This document shows positions 1 through 7,950 of a stretch of DNA of 49,885 nt, piece after piece. Position 1 is the stretch's first letter; every line of letters begins with the position of its first letter. The stretch covers positions 1 to 49,885 of the forward strand of contig JAGBEI010000016.1 in assembly GCA_017937065.1 (NCBI GenBank). The letters are read 5' to 3'. The notes under the pieces were generated by a model. It was not told where the DNA came from. It searched no databases and saw only the letters and a list, made by a program, of their open reading frames with translations. Position numbers and translations under genes: made by a program. This DNA is from Clostridia bacterium. Its GTDB lineage: Bacteria; Bacillota; Clostridia; Oscillospirales; QAKW01.

Positions 1-40
1 GCAATTGTCAGCCTAATGATTGGTGCCGTCAACGTGTTAT

Positions 41-69
41 ATGATACACTATAAAACAATAATTGTCAA
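41..69 (-). promoter_or_regulatory. Sigma-A promoter firing leftwards out of the window
   Basis: On the minus strand TTGACA (64-69) and TATCAT (41-46) are separated by exactly 17 bases. The gene it serves lies beyond the left edge; only leader sequence is left in the window. Confidence 0.55.
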
Positions 70-92
70 TACCTTTTTTCAAAAATTTTGCA

Positions 93-121
93 TTTACATT
101 TTACCGCGCGTATGATAAAAT
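93..121 (+). promoter_or_regulatory. Promoter of dus-tepA-ABC-F operon
   Basis: TTTACA (93-98), a 17-base spacer and TAAAAT (116-121) lie 28 bases before the dus start codon. A dyad, ATGATAA-AA-TTATCAT (112-127), covers the -10 element and could be an operator; it is one base short of the usual Fur/PerR 7-1-7 spacing. Confidence 0.5.
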
Positions 122-148
122 TATCATATTATTTTTTAAGGAATACAC

Positions 149-1099
149 ATGAAAAATATACCTTTTAATAAAAATTCAATCTTACTTGCACCTATGGCAG
201 GCATAACGGACAGTGCTTTTCGCAAAATATGCAAAAAATACGGCGCCGATGTAACAGTAAGTGAAATGATAAGTTCAAAAGGAATTTACTACCGTGATAA
301 AAAGACAAGTTCGCTTATGCATTATACGGCACAGGAGGAACCGATAATCATACAAATTTTCGGAAACGACTCAGAGTGCATGAAAAATGCGGCGGAATAC
401 ATAAATTTACATAGCACCCCTGCCGCCGTTGACATTAACATGGGCTGCCCCGCTCCCAAAATATTTCAAAACGGCGACGGGTGCGCACTTATGAAAGATC
501 CGGATAAGGCATATAAAATAATCAGAAGTGTTAAGCAGGTCTCTGCCTTTCCCGTAAGCGTTAAATTTCGCAGCGGAATTGACAGCGAACACATAAACGC
601 GGTTGAATTTGCGAAAATGTGTCAGAGCGCAGGAGCAGATTTCATTACAGTGCACGGCAGGACACGCAGTCAGTTTTACTCCGGAAAGTCAGATATCGAA
701 ATAATCAAAAGCGTGGTGTCGGGAGTAAGTATCCCTGTAATCGCAAACGGTGACATAACGGACGCCGTATCGGCAAAGCATATGCTTGATTATACCGGTG
801 CATACGGCATAATGATAGGTCGCGCCGCACTCGGCAATCCGTTTATTTTCGCAGAAATAAAAAAAGAGCTTTTCAATACATTTGTACCGACAACGGATAT
901 TTTCAGTGCTGCGCGAGAGCATCTGATGTACGCGGTCGAAAACAAGGGTGAATTTTCGGCAGTCCGTGAATTCAGAAAACATCTTCTCTATTATCTTAAA
1001 GGTATAAATAACGCCTCACAGCTTAAAAGAATGAGCAACAGTGTTATAACGGTTGACGATTGCCTGAAAATTTTTGAGCTTGCGGGTAAAAATATTTAA
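149..1099 (+). CDS. dus: tRNA-dihydrouridine synthase
   Basis: Flavin enzyme that reduces specific uridines in the tRNA D-loop to dihydrouridine using NADPH. The 316-residue length is normal for the bacterial Dus family. The TIM-barrel start LAPMAGITD is at residues 13-21 and the signature DINMGCPAPK at 95-104 carries the catalytic cysteine (Cys100), followed by GCALM. Later barrel strands give VKFRSG, TVHGRTR and IANGDI, which contact FMN and phosphate. The ATG follows AAGGA at a good distance. It is the first gene of a three-gene plus-strand operon with tepA and an ABC-F ATPase. Which uridines it modifies cannot be told from sequence alone. Confidence 0.95.
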   Translation: MKNIPFNKNSILLAPMAGITDSAFRKICKKYGADVTVSEMISSKGIYYRDKKTSSLMHYTAQEEPIIIQIFGNDSECMKNAAEYINLHSTPAAVDINMGCPAPKIFQNGDGCALMKDPDKAYKIIRSVKQVSAFPVSVKFRSGIDSEHINAVEFAKMCQSAGADFITVHGRTRSQFYSGKSDIEIIKSVVSGVSIPVIANGDITDAVSAKHMLDYTGAYGIMIGRAALGNPFIFAEIKKELFNTFVPTTDIFSAAREHLMYAVENKGEFSAVREFRKHLLYYLKGINNASQLKRMSNSVITVDDCLKIFELAGKNI

Positions 1100-1151
1100 G
1101 AATACAAACGTTTTGTGTTAACATACTAAATTTAGAAAAGAGGTAATGCTA

Positions 1152-1844
1152 ATGCAAAACAATAATGAAAATAACTCAAAAAACACCGAAGAAGAAATTC
1201 AGTTTAATACAATAAAGGAAATGGGCGCTGTTAAAGCCGACAGCGGAATTGAAGTTATCTCTGTAATCGGTCAGATAGAAGGTCACTTCATTTTGAACGA
1301 CCAGAGCAAAACCACAAAGTACGAGCATTTGCTGCCCGCGCTCGTTGCAATCGAGGAAAATCCGAATGTAACCGGTCTGCTAATACTAATAAACACCGTA
1401 GGCGGAGATGTTGAGGCAGGTCTTGCCATAGCCGAAATGATTGCATCTATGAGCAAGCCCACTGTCTCAATCGTGCTCGGAGGCGGACATTCGATAGGTG
1501 TTCCGCTCGCAGTGGCAAGCGATGTATCCTTTATTGTCCCCAGTGCAACAATGACAATTCATCCCGTTCGAACAAACGGAGTCATTATAGGGGTACCTCA
1601 AAGCTTTAATAATTTCGAGCGTATGCAGCAAAGAATAACAAATTTTATTGTAAACAATTCAAACATTACGGAAAAACGCTTTAACGAGCTTTTATCAAAT
1701 ATAGGAGAGCTTGTAACGGACGTCGGCTCTACCCTTGACGGTGTTCAGGCTGTTAAGGAAGGACTTATTGATAAAATCGGCGGACTTGCAGACGCTATCA
1801 AAGAACTAAAACAATTATGCGGGAAATACAGCAATGATAATTAA
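1152..1844 (+). CDS. tepA: ClpP-class peptidase TepA-like
   Basis: Serine peptidase of the ClpP/crotonase fold related to Bacillus TepA (translocation-enhancing protein), thought to clear signal peptides or misfolded secretory proteins at the membrane. The nucleophile is in GGGHSIGVP (Ser about residue 114) and the histidine in TIHPV about 23 residues on; the oxyanion strand is TVGGDVEAG. There is no signal peptide, so it is cytosolic. An ATG six bases upstream (1146) is in frame but only 2 bases from AGAGG, while the ATG at 1152 has 8-base spacing and is preferred, giving 230 residues. Its end overlaps the next gene by 11 bases, which indicates coupled translation. Confidence 0.88.
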   Translation: MQNNNENNSKNTEEEIQFNTIKEMGAVKADSGIEVISVIGQIEGHFILNDQSKTTKYEHLLPALVAIEENPNVTGLLILINTVGGDVEAGLAIAEMIASMSKPTVSIVLGGGHSIGVPLAVASDVSFIVPSATMTIHPVRTNGVIIGVPQSFNNFERMQQRITNFIVNNSNITEKRFNELLSNIGELVTDVGSTLDGVQAVKEGLIDKIGGLADAIKELKQLCGKYSNDN

Positions 1845-3684
1845 TTTTAATGACCTTGTAAAATATTACGGCTCTGATATTATACTTGACAAAGTATCGG
1901 GAATCGTCAGTCAAAAATCAAGAATAGGTATAATAGGTGCAAACGGTGCCGGAAAAACTACGCTTTTAAAGCTGCTTTCCGGCGCTGAAGCACCCGACGG
2001 CGGAACGCTTTATATAAATCCGAATGTAAAGCTCGGTTACCTTACACAAAATTTTATTTTTGACAGCAGCGCTACCGTCTTTGAAGAAATGCTGAATGTT
2101 TTTGAAAAAGAAATACAAGCGATTGAAAAGTTAAAAAATCTCAATCTTGATACAAACGACGGAAAGTATGAATATGACAGACTTACAAAATATATAAACG
2201 CACGAGACGCATATAATATTGAAGTTAGAATTAACTATGTCTTAAACGGAATGGGTTTTACGAAAAAGCAAAAATCGCAGACTGTCTCAACCCTCAGCGG
2301 CGGAGAAAAAACGAGGCTTGCGATTTCAAAGCTACTGCTCTGTGACGCAAATGTTCTGCTTTTAGACGAGCCTACAAACCACCTGGATTTTAAAACCTGC
2401 GCATGGCTTGAAGAATATCTTGAAAATTACAGCGGTGCAGTAATAAGCGTAACACATGACAGATACTTTTTGGACAAGGTATGCGATGAAATATGGGAAA
2501 TCGAATACGGTAAACTTAACGAATACCATGAAAGCTATTCATCCTATAAAAAAACAAAAGCCAAAAACCTCGAGCTGGCTGAAAAGGCATATAAAGAGCA
2601 AACCGATTACATAAATAAGCTTGAAGATTATATAGCTAAAAATATTGTCCGAGCTTCTACCTCCAAAATGGCAAAAAGCAGACAAAAAGAGCTTGAACGC
2701 ATGGAAAAAGCGGACAAGCCGCGAGTGTATAACAAACAAATAAACGTAAAATTCAAATTTAATAAAAAAAGCTGGTTTGACGTTCTTAAATTAGACAATA
2801 TATCGGTAAGCGCAGGAAACAAGCTCCTGTTTTCCGGGCTGAGCGCAGACATAAAGGCAGGAGAGAAAATTGCCGTCATCGGAGACAACGGAGCAGGAAA
2901 ATCAACTCTGTTTAAAGTACTTACAGACAAGCATGATAGCTATACCGGCAAATTCTCGTGGGGAAAAGATGTAAGCATCGGTTTTTACGAACAAAACCAT
3001 GAGTATGAAAATCCCGATAAAACGGTACGCGACGAGCTTTGGGATATATATCCGACCATGACAGAGCATGAGGTGCGCTCTCATCTCGCTTCCCTGCTCT
3101 TTACCGCAGACGATATTTATAAAAAGACTGCTGACATATCCGGAGGGGAATCCGCACGCCTCCAGCTTGCAATTTTGACATTGCAGGACAACAACACACT
3201 TCTTATGGATGAGCCAACAAATCATCTTGATATGATGAGTAAGGAAAAGCTTGAAAGCGCACTGGAAAACTTTTCAGGCACAGAGCTTATAATTTCACAC
3301 GACAGATATCTTTTGAATAAAATTCCCGATAAAATTATTTATATTTCAAAAGATAAAACAGCAGTATTCAACGGGAAATTCGATGAATTTCTAAACAGCG
3401 GTATTTTAAACACAAGTGATGAATCCAAGATTAAAGAAAAGAGCAGTTCTCAAAACGGATATAAGTCTAAAAAAGACCGAATAAATGATGCAAAAAAGAG
3501 AGCGGAAATAACAAATTGCGAAAAAGAAATAGCCGAATTGGAAAAATGCATTTCACAGCTTGAAAAAATCATTGCCGAAAATACAAGCAATTATGAAACA
3601 CTTGCATCAGCCTGCAGTGAGCTTGAATTAAAAAAGAGCGCGCTTGACGTTTTAACGGAACGCTGGCTGGAGCTGTCTGATTAA
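1834..3684 (+). CDS. ABC-F family ATP-binding protein
   Basis: Soluble twin-ATPase protein of 616 residues, the usual ABC-F size. Domain 1 has Walker A GANGAGKTT (about 36-44), signature LSGGEKTR and Walker B LLLDEPTNHLD. A charged linker at about 240-310 matches the P-site tRNA interaction motif region. Domain 2 has GDNGAGKST, ISGGESARLQ and LLMDEPTNHLD. A Glu/Lys-rich coiled coil closes the protein (about 540-616), as in YdiF/Uup types. Members act on ribosomes to relieve stalling or rescue antibiotic-blocked complexes; no membrane domain is encoded nearby, so transport is unlikely. The start is inside tepA, and a strong hairpin terminator follows. Confidence 0.93.
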   Translation: MIINFNDLVKYYGSDIILDKVSGIVSQKSRIGIIGANGAGKTTLLKLLSGAEAPDGGTLYINPNVKLGYLTQNFIFDSSATVFEEMLNVFEKEIQAIEKLKNLNLDTNDGKYEYDRLTKYINARDAYNIEVRINYVLNGMGFTKKQKSQTVSTLSGGEKTRLAISKLLLCDANVLLLDEPTNHLDFKTCAWLEEYLENYSGAVISVTHDRYFLDKVCDEIWEIEYGKLNEYHESYSSYKKTKAKNLELAEKAYKEQTDYINKLEDYIAKNIVRASTSKMAKSRQKELERMEKADKPRVYNKQINVKFKFNKKSWFDVLKLDNISVSAGNKLLFSGLSADIKAGEKIAVIGDNGAGKSTLFKVLTDKHDSYTGKFSWGKDVSIGFYEQNHEYENPDKTVRDELWDIYPTMTEHEVRSHLASLLFTADDIYKKTADISGGESARLQLAILTLQDNNTLLMDEPTNHLDMMSKEKLESALENFSGTELIISHDRYLLNKIPDKIIYISKDKTAVFNGKFDEFLNSGILNTSDESKIKEKSSSQNGYKSKKDRINDAKKRAEITNCEKEIAELEKCISQLEKIIAENTSNYETLASACSELELKKSALDVLTERWLELSD

Positions 3685-3690
3685 AAAAAT

Positions 3691-3728
3691 AAGATAAAGC
3701 CTGACGAATAAACGTCAGGCTTTATCTT
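3691..3728. terminator. Bidirectional terminator between ABC-F gene and feo operon
   Basis: A perfect 16-base-pair stem (3691-3706 with 3713-3728) around the loop AATAAA. It lies between two convergent operons and has A/T-rich flanks on both sides, so it can serve both strands. Confidence 0.8.
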
Positions 3729-3784
3729 ATTGATTATATATCAGTTTATAAATAATATAAACATGACCAAAGCATCAGCTTTTG

Positions 3785-3949
3785 CTACTCCTTCTTACCG
3801 CAGGAATCACTCATCGGACATCCGCTGCAGCCGCACGAAGACTCACCACGGCGTTTTTTCTTTATAAGGCTTACTGTTATTGCCGCTATAATCCCGAAAA
3901 GCAGCAAACATACAATGATTGTTCCTATATTTTGAGAAATCCACGCCAT
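3785..3949 (-). CDS. FeoB-associated Cys-rich membrane protein
   Basis: A 54-residue protein. Its ATG overlaps the feoB stop (TAATG), so translation is coupled to feoB. One hydrophobic segment covers about residues 8-27, followed by a basic stretch (KKKRRG) and a Cys-rich tail, CGCSGCP...SCGKKE, ending in the cytoplasm. This layout matches the small FeoB-associated membrane proteins of Firmicutes, proposed to help FeoB gather or gate ferrous iron, possibly in the role FeoC has elsewhere. The four tail cysteines could bind iron or a cluster, which is inference. Confidence 0.85.
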   Translation of the reverse strand: MAWISQNIGTIIVCLLLFGIIAAITVSLIKKKRRGESSCGCSGCPMSDSCGKKE

Positions 3950-6348
3950 TATACAGCATTCCTTTCCTTATTATTTTTTTGCGGACGTAACAGCATATAC
4001 ATTATAAACACTAAAACGGCGACGGCAAAAACAAGCCCCACAGGATGAGCACTGCCCGTTAAAGCCGAACCAAACTGATAAATCATAAGCGAAACAGCAT
4101 ATGCAAACACGCTCTGGTACCCTATGGCAAACCACATCCACCCTGCGCTGTTCATTTCCCTTCTGATAGCTCCGATTGCGGCAAAGCAGGGTGCGCACAA
4201 AAGATTGAATACGAGAAACGCATATGCTGACAGTTTAGTCATTTCCTCAAAATCGAGAACTCCGAACACACCGACAATTTCTTCTTTAGCGAGAAGACCC
4301 ATTATAGAGGCGATTGACGCCTTTATATTGCCGAAACCGAGAGGCGCAAAAATCCAGCTTATAGCTCCTCCTATCATGCCGAGAACACTGTTTTCAAGCG
4401 GCATATCGGAATCAAACATAAATCTGCCGTTTAATACTCCGAAAACAGAGCCTGCCCAGACAACAATCGAAGCAAGGAGAATGACGGTACCTGCTTTTTT
4501 TATAAACGACCAGCCCCGCTCCCACATTGAACGCAGTAAATTTTTAACAGTAGGCATATGATATGCCGGCAGCTCAAGAACAAACGGAGCAGGTTCGCCC
4601 GCAAAAAGCCTTGTTTTTTTAAGCATTATACCGGATATTACGATAGCTGCAACACCCACAAAATACGCCGACGGAGCAACCCACCATGCATCTGCGAACA
4701 AGGCAGAAGCAATAAGAGCAATAACGGGAAGCTTTGCTCCGCACGGAATAAACGTCGTTGTAATAATCGTCATACGACGGTCACGCACATTCTCTATTGT
4801 TCGTGACGCCATGATACCGGGTACCCCGCAGCCTGTTCCGATAAGCATTGGTATAAACGATTTACCCGACAAACCGAATTTTCGGAAAATACGATCCATT
4901 ACAAATGCAATACGCGACATATATCCGCAGGCTTCCAAAAATGCCAGCAAAAGAAACAGAACAAACATCTGCGGAACAAATCCGAGTACAGCGCCAACGC
5001 CTGCCACTATGCCATCCAGTATAAGACCGTCAAGCCACTGCGGTACATCAGCGGCATCGAGTCCGCGTTCCACAAGCACAGGTATACCGGGAACCCAAAT
5101 ACCGTACTGCGACGCCTGAGGCACGTCTGCGGCATTTTCACCCAGCGCCGAATCATAAATCACAGAAATATCATATCCGTCTTTTGCAAGAGAATCCGCA
5201 TAGGCAGAATACAAACTTTCAAATTCTGCAAAGTTTTTTGCCTTTACAGCAGACTGAATCCGCTCGGCACCGACCGCTCCGTTATCGGCGGCAGCATCGA
5301 TAATTTCGTTAAACTCGGATGTCCATATATTTTCAGCCGCATAATCCGCCATTTCATCGTCATAATCCGATGTGCCAATACCAAAAAGATGCCAGCCCTC
5401 GCCGAACACACCGTCATTTACAAAATCGGTGCTCATTGTTCCGATGGTTGAAATAGATATGTAATACACCAAAAACATAATTACCGCGAAAATAGGCAGT
5501 GCAGCCCATCTGTTTGTAACAACACGGTCAATTTTATCGGACGTGCTTAGCTTGCCGGCATTTTTCTTTGTATAACAGGATTTTAGCAAGGCTTCAACAT
5601 AATTATAGCGCTCATTGGTTATAATGCTCTCTGCATCGTCATTTAGCTCCCTTTCGGCTGCGGCAATATCCGTCTCAATATGTTCGACAATCTTTTTATC
5701 CAGCGCCAGCTGCTCTAAAACCTTACTGTCGCGTTCAAATATCTTAATGGCATACCAGCGCTGCTGTTCATCAGGCATATCATGAATTGCCGCCTCCTCG
5801 ATATGAGCAATGGCGTGCTCCACAACGCCCGAAAAGAAATGCTTCGGAACCGTTATTTTACCTTTTGCAGCATCGATTGCCGCTGCGGCAGCCTCGTCAA
5901 TACCGGTGCTGCGAAGAGCGGATATCTCCACTATGCGGCAGCCTATTCTTTTTGACAGCTCGGCAATATCGATTTTATCTCCGTTTTTCTCTATGACATC
6001 CATCATATTAAGAGCAATTACAACAGGTATTCCGATTTCCGTCAGCTGCGTTGTCAGATACAGATTACGCTCTATATTTGTAGCGTCAATAATATTCAAA
6101 ATAGCGTCCGGCCGCTCACCTATGAGGTAATTGCGGGCAACCACCTCTTCGGGCGTATACGGGGATAAGGAATATATACCCGGCAGGTCGGTAAGAATAA
6201 CGCCGGAGTGATTTTTCAGCTTTCCTTCTTTTTTCTCAACCGTAACTCCCGGCCAGTTACCCACAAACTGATTGGAGCCCGTGAGTGCATTAAACAATGT
6301 TGTTTTGCCGCTGTTCGGATTGCCTGCAAGCGCAATTTTCAAATCCAT
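3949..6348 (-). CDS. feoB: Ferrous iron transporter FeoB
   Basis: Inner-membrane Fe(II) transporter with an N-terminal G-protein domain. G1 GNPNSGKTT is at residues 9-17, G3 DLPG at 54-57 and G4 NMMD at 114-117; a helical spacer domain runs to about 275. The permease part begins near 285 (ALPIFAVIMFLVYY) and includes GFVPQM, MLIGTGCGVPG and FIPCGAKLP, the conserved Gate/core motifs. Oddity: about 88 acidic residues (326-413, DYDDEMADY onwards) are inserted between the first membrane segment and WVPGIP, making a large external loop. The chosen ATG at 6348 gives 799 residues; an in-frame TTG at 6357 is only 2 bases from AAGGAG. It sits 53 bases after feoA. Confidence 0.95.
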   Translation of the reverse strand: MDLKIALAGNPNSGKTTLFNALTGSNQFVGNWPGVTVEKKEGKLKNHSGVILTDLPGIYSLSPYTPEEVVARNYLIGERPDAILNIIDATNIERNLYLTTQLTEIGIPVVIALNMMDVIEKNGDKIDIAELSKRIGCRIVEISALRSTGIDEAAAAAIDAAKGKITVPKHFFSGVVEHAIAHIEEAAIHDMPDEQQRWYAIKIFERDSKVLEQLALDKKIVEHIETDIAAAERELNDDAESIITNERYNYVEALLKSCYTKKNAGKLSTSDKIDRVVTNRWAALPIFAVIMFLVYYISISTIGTMSTDFVNDGVFGEGWHLFGIGTSDYDDEMADYAAENIWTSEFNEIIDAAADNGAVGAERIQSAVKAKNFAEFESLYSAYADSLAKDGYDISVIYDSALGENAADVPQASQYGIWVPGIPVLVERGLDAADVPQWLDGLILDGIVAGVGAVLGFVPQMFVLFLLLAFLEACGYMSRIAFVMDRIFRKFGLSGKSFIPMLIGTGCGVPGIMASRTIENVRDRRMTIITTTFIPCGAKLPVIALIASALFADAWWVAPSAYFVGVAAIVISGIMLKKTRLFAGEPAPFVLELPAYHMPTVKNLLRSMWERGWSFIKKAGTVILLASIVVWAGSVFGVLNGRFMFDSDMPLENSVLGMIGGAISWIFAPLGFGNIKASIASIMGLLAKEEIVGVFGVLDFEEMTKLSAYAFLVFNLLCAPCFAAIGAIRREMNSAGWMWFAIGYQSVFAYAVSLMIYQFGSALTGSAHPVGLVFAVAVLVFIMYMLLRPQKNNKERNAV

Positions 6349-6401
6349 ATCCCTCAATTCTCCTTAAGCAGTAATACAAATAATTCAAAAACAGAACAGC
6401 C

Positions 6402-6623
6402 CTACTCAATCTCAATCATATCTGCATCGGCTTTTCTGATTGACAGTTCGTATCCGCGTACCATAATTTCCAGCGGATCGCCCAGCGGCGCAACCTTACG
6501 CACGTAAACTTCTACTCCCTTAGTAAGACCCATATCCATAATCCTGCGCTTTAAAGCACCCTCTCCGTGCAGCTTTACCACCCTTACCGTGTCACCTATT
6601 TTAGCAGATTTAAGAGTTTTCAC
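6402..6623 (-). CDS. feoA: Ferrous iron transport accessory protein FeoA
   Basis: Small cytosolic SH3-like protein that works with FeoB, probably as a regulator of its G domain. It has the FeoA pattern GDTVRVVKLHGEGALKRRIMDMG, then PLGDPLEIMVRGYELSIRK. I place the start at GTG (6623) because GGGAGG lies 7 bases upstream, giving 73 residues, the normal family size; an upstream ATG would add 16 residues encoded across that ribosome binding site. It is first in the operon feoA-feoB-Cys-rich protein, directly behind the promoter at 6719-6747. Confidence 0.92.
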   Translation of the reverse strand: MKTLKSAKIGDTVRVVKLHGEGALKRRIMDMGLTKGVEVYVRKVAPLGDPLEIMVRGYELSIRKADADMIEIE

Positions 6624-6693
6624 AAAAAATCCTCCCGATTTTTTATAAATAAGCCGATTATTGGCTTTCATATACCAGTATTTATCTTAAAAC

Positions 6694-6711
6694 AGTTAGC
6701 CTTAACTAACT
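6694..6711. promoter_or_regulatory. Candidate DtxR-family operator for feoAB
   Basis: Inverted repeat AGTTAG-CCTTAA-CTAACT. The core GTTAGCCTTAACTAA resembles the DtxR/IdeR iron-box consensus (13 of 19 positions by eye). It covers the expected transcription start of the feo promoter, a position suited to iron-dependent repression. The regulator gene is not in the window. Confidence 0.55.
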
Positions 6712-6718
6712 ACTATAT

Positions 6719-6747
6719 AGGATACTGCAAAATATGGTTTTTGTCAA
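6719..6747 (-). promoter_or_regulatory. Promoter of feoA-feoB operon
   Basis: Minus-strand TTGACA (6742-6747), 17-base spacer, TATCCT (6719-6724). It is the only strong sigma-A match before feoA and leaves an untranslated leader of about 90 bases. Confidence 0.65.
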
Positions 6748-6845
6748 CAATTATAAATGGTTTTTTCATGCACCGATTTCATTTTGTCACGTTAATCAAT
6801 TATTAAAAATCACAGCTTTCGGATTTATACAATTCGCACAAACAA

Positions 6846-6873
6846 GAAAAAACCGGAGCTTATAAGCTCCGGT
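6846..6873 (-). terminator. Terminator after the zinc-ribbon gene
   Basis: Self-complementary ACCGGAGCTTA/TAAGCTCCGGT (6852-6873) followed on the minus strand by six T residues. It ends the efp-CD1247-type transcription unit. Confidence 0.8.
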
Positions 6874-6889
6874 AAAACACAAAACACAA

Positions 6890-7297
6890 TTATTCATCCG
6901 ACCCGCAGTCATGAGGACAATTCTCACAGTCAGACAAGTCGAATTCAAGCTCCTCGCCGCAGTTGGGACAGTTAAGCTCTCCCTTATCTGCCGTCTCATT
7001 ATCCACGCAGAATTCTTCACCGCAGTTAGGACACACTACCGAATAGAAATCATCCTCGTCGCAATCGCAGTCGCACTCGTCGTCAAGAAAATCCTCAACA
7101 GCCTCAAGATCCTCGTCGATTTCGCCGACATATTCGTCAAGCTCTGTCATATAATCGTCCATATCCTCAATGGAAGCTGCCATCTCGTCAAGAACGTCTA
7201 CAATCTCGCTGACTACCTTTCCCATAGGGTCTTTATCCTCTATACCCAGACCCTCCATAAGACCTCTGATATAAGATACTCTTTCAAGTAAAGTCAT
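6890..7297 (-). CDS. CD1247-type acidic zinc-ribbon protein
   Basis: A 135-residue, very acidic protein. Residues 1-40 (LLERVSYIRGLMEGLGI...VSEIVDVLDEM) match the CD1247 N-terminal domain found in Clostridia. A long Asp/Glu helix follows, with CDCDCDED near 75-80. The C-terminal part is a zinc ribbon: CPNCGEEFC, then CPNCGEEL, then a further CENCPHDCG. Function is unknown; ribbon plus acidic helix suggests an RNA polymerase or ribosome contact, but this is only inference. It starts 12 bases after the efp stop with its own ribosome binding site and shares the efp promoter. Confidence 0.75.
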   Translation of the reverse strand: MTLLERVSYIRGLMEGLGIEDKDPMGKVVSEIVDVLDEMAASIEDMDDYMTELDEYVGEIDEDLEAVEDFLDDECDCDCDEDDFYSVVCPNCGEEFCVDNETADKGELNCPNCGEELEFDLSDCENCPHDCGSDE

Positions 7298-7309
7298 AAT
7301 TTAATCTCC

Positions 7310-7867
7310 TTATGCTCTTTCCATATATTCGCCGGTTCTTGTATCAATTCTTATCTTTTCACCCTGATTAATAAAAATCGGAACCTTAATAACAGCACCT
7401 GTTTCAAGCGTTGCCGGCTTTGTGACATTTGTCGCCGTATCGCCTCTTACGCCCGGCTCGGTATCAGTTACCTCCAGCTCTACAAAAAGCGGGGGCTCAA
7501 CACCGAAAACATTTCCTTTATAGGACATGATTTTAACGGTATCGTTCTCTTTGACAAACTTAAAATTATCCCCAAGCTTGTCCGCATTAAGCGGAAGCTG
7601 CTCATAGGTCTCTGTATCCATGAAGTAATAAAGCTCGCCGTCGTTATAAAGATATTCATACTCTTTTCTTTCAACGTATGCGTTTTCAAACTTATCGGTT
7701 GGGTTGAAAGACTTTTCAACTACGGCACCGGTAATGACATTTTTAAACTTGGTTCTTACGAAAGCGGCGCCTTTACCCGGTTTTACATGCTGAAACTCAA
7801 TGACCTGGAAAACCTGACCGTCCATGTCAAAGGTCACGCCGTTTCTGAAATCCCCTGCTGTAATCAT
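7310..7867 (-). CDS. efp: Elongation factor P
   Basis: Translation factor that binds between the P and E sites and relieves stalling at polyproline. It is 185 residues long with the three-domain EF-P layout: KOW-like N-terminal domain beginning [10 protein letters not shown], then two OB domains ending [17 protein letters not shown]. The tip of the first domain carries the lysine in KPGKGAAFV (about residue 32), the place modified in many bacteria. The ATG at 7867 follows GGAGG by 8 bases; an upstream in-frame ATG lacks this. Own promoter at 7898-7926. Confidence 0.95.
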   Translation of the reverse strand: MITAGDFRNGVTFDMDGQVFQVIEFQHVKPGKGAAFVRTKFKNVITGAVVEKSFNPTDKFENAYVERKEYEYLYNDGELYYFMDTETYEQLPLNADKLGDNFKFVKENDTVKIMSYKGNVFGVEPPLFVELEVTDTEPGVRGDTATNVTKPATLETGAVIKVPIFINQGEKIRIDTRTGEYMERA

Positions 7868-7897
7868 ATTTAAAACCTCCAATATATTCTAAAGGAT

Positions 7898-7926
7898 ATT
7901 GTACACTACAATTTGTATGTTTTCAA
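7898..7926 (-). promoter_or_regulatory. Promoter of efp
   Basis: Minus-strand TTGAAA (7921-7926), 17-base spacer, TACAAT (7898-7903), 30 bases before the efp start codon. Confidence 0.6.
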
Positions 7927-7950
7927 GCATTTTTTAACAAACGATTCGAT

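Noticed and set aside
3949..4198. Other frames within feoB and its surroundings on both strands
   Set aside because: They overlap a clear FeoB coding region and have no ribosome binding sites or family resemblance.
6567..6806. Plus-strand frame across the feo promoter
   Set aside because: It covers the promoter and operator of feoA, is rich in His, Phe and Tyr, and lacks a ribosome binding site.
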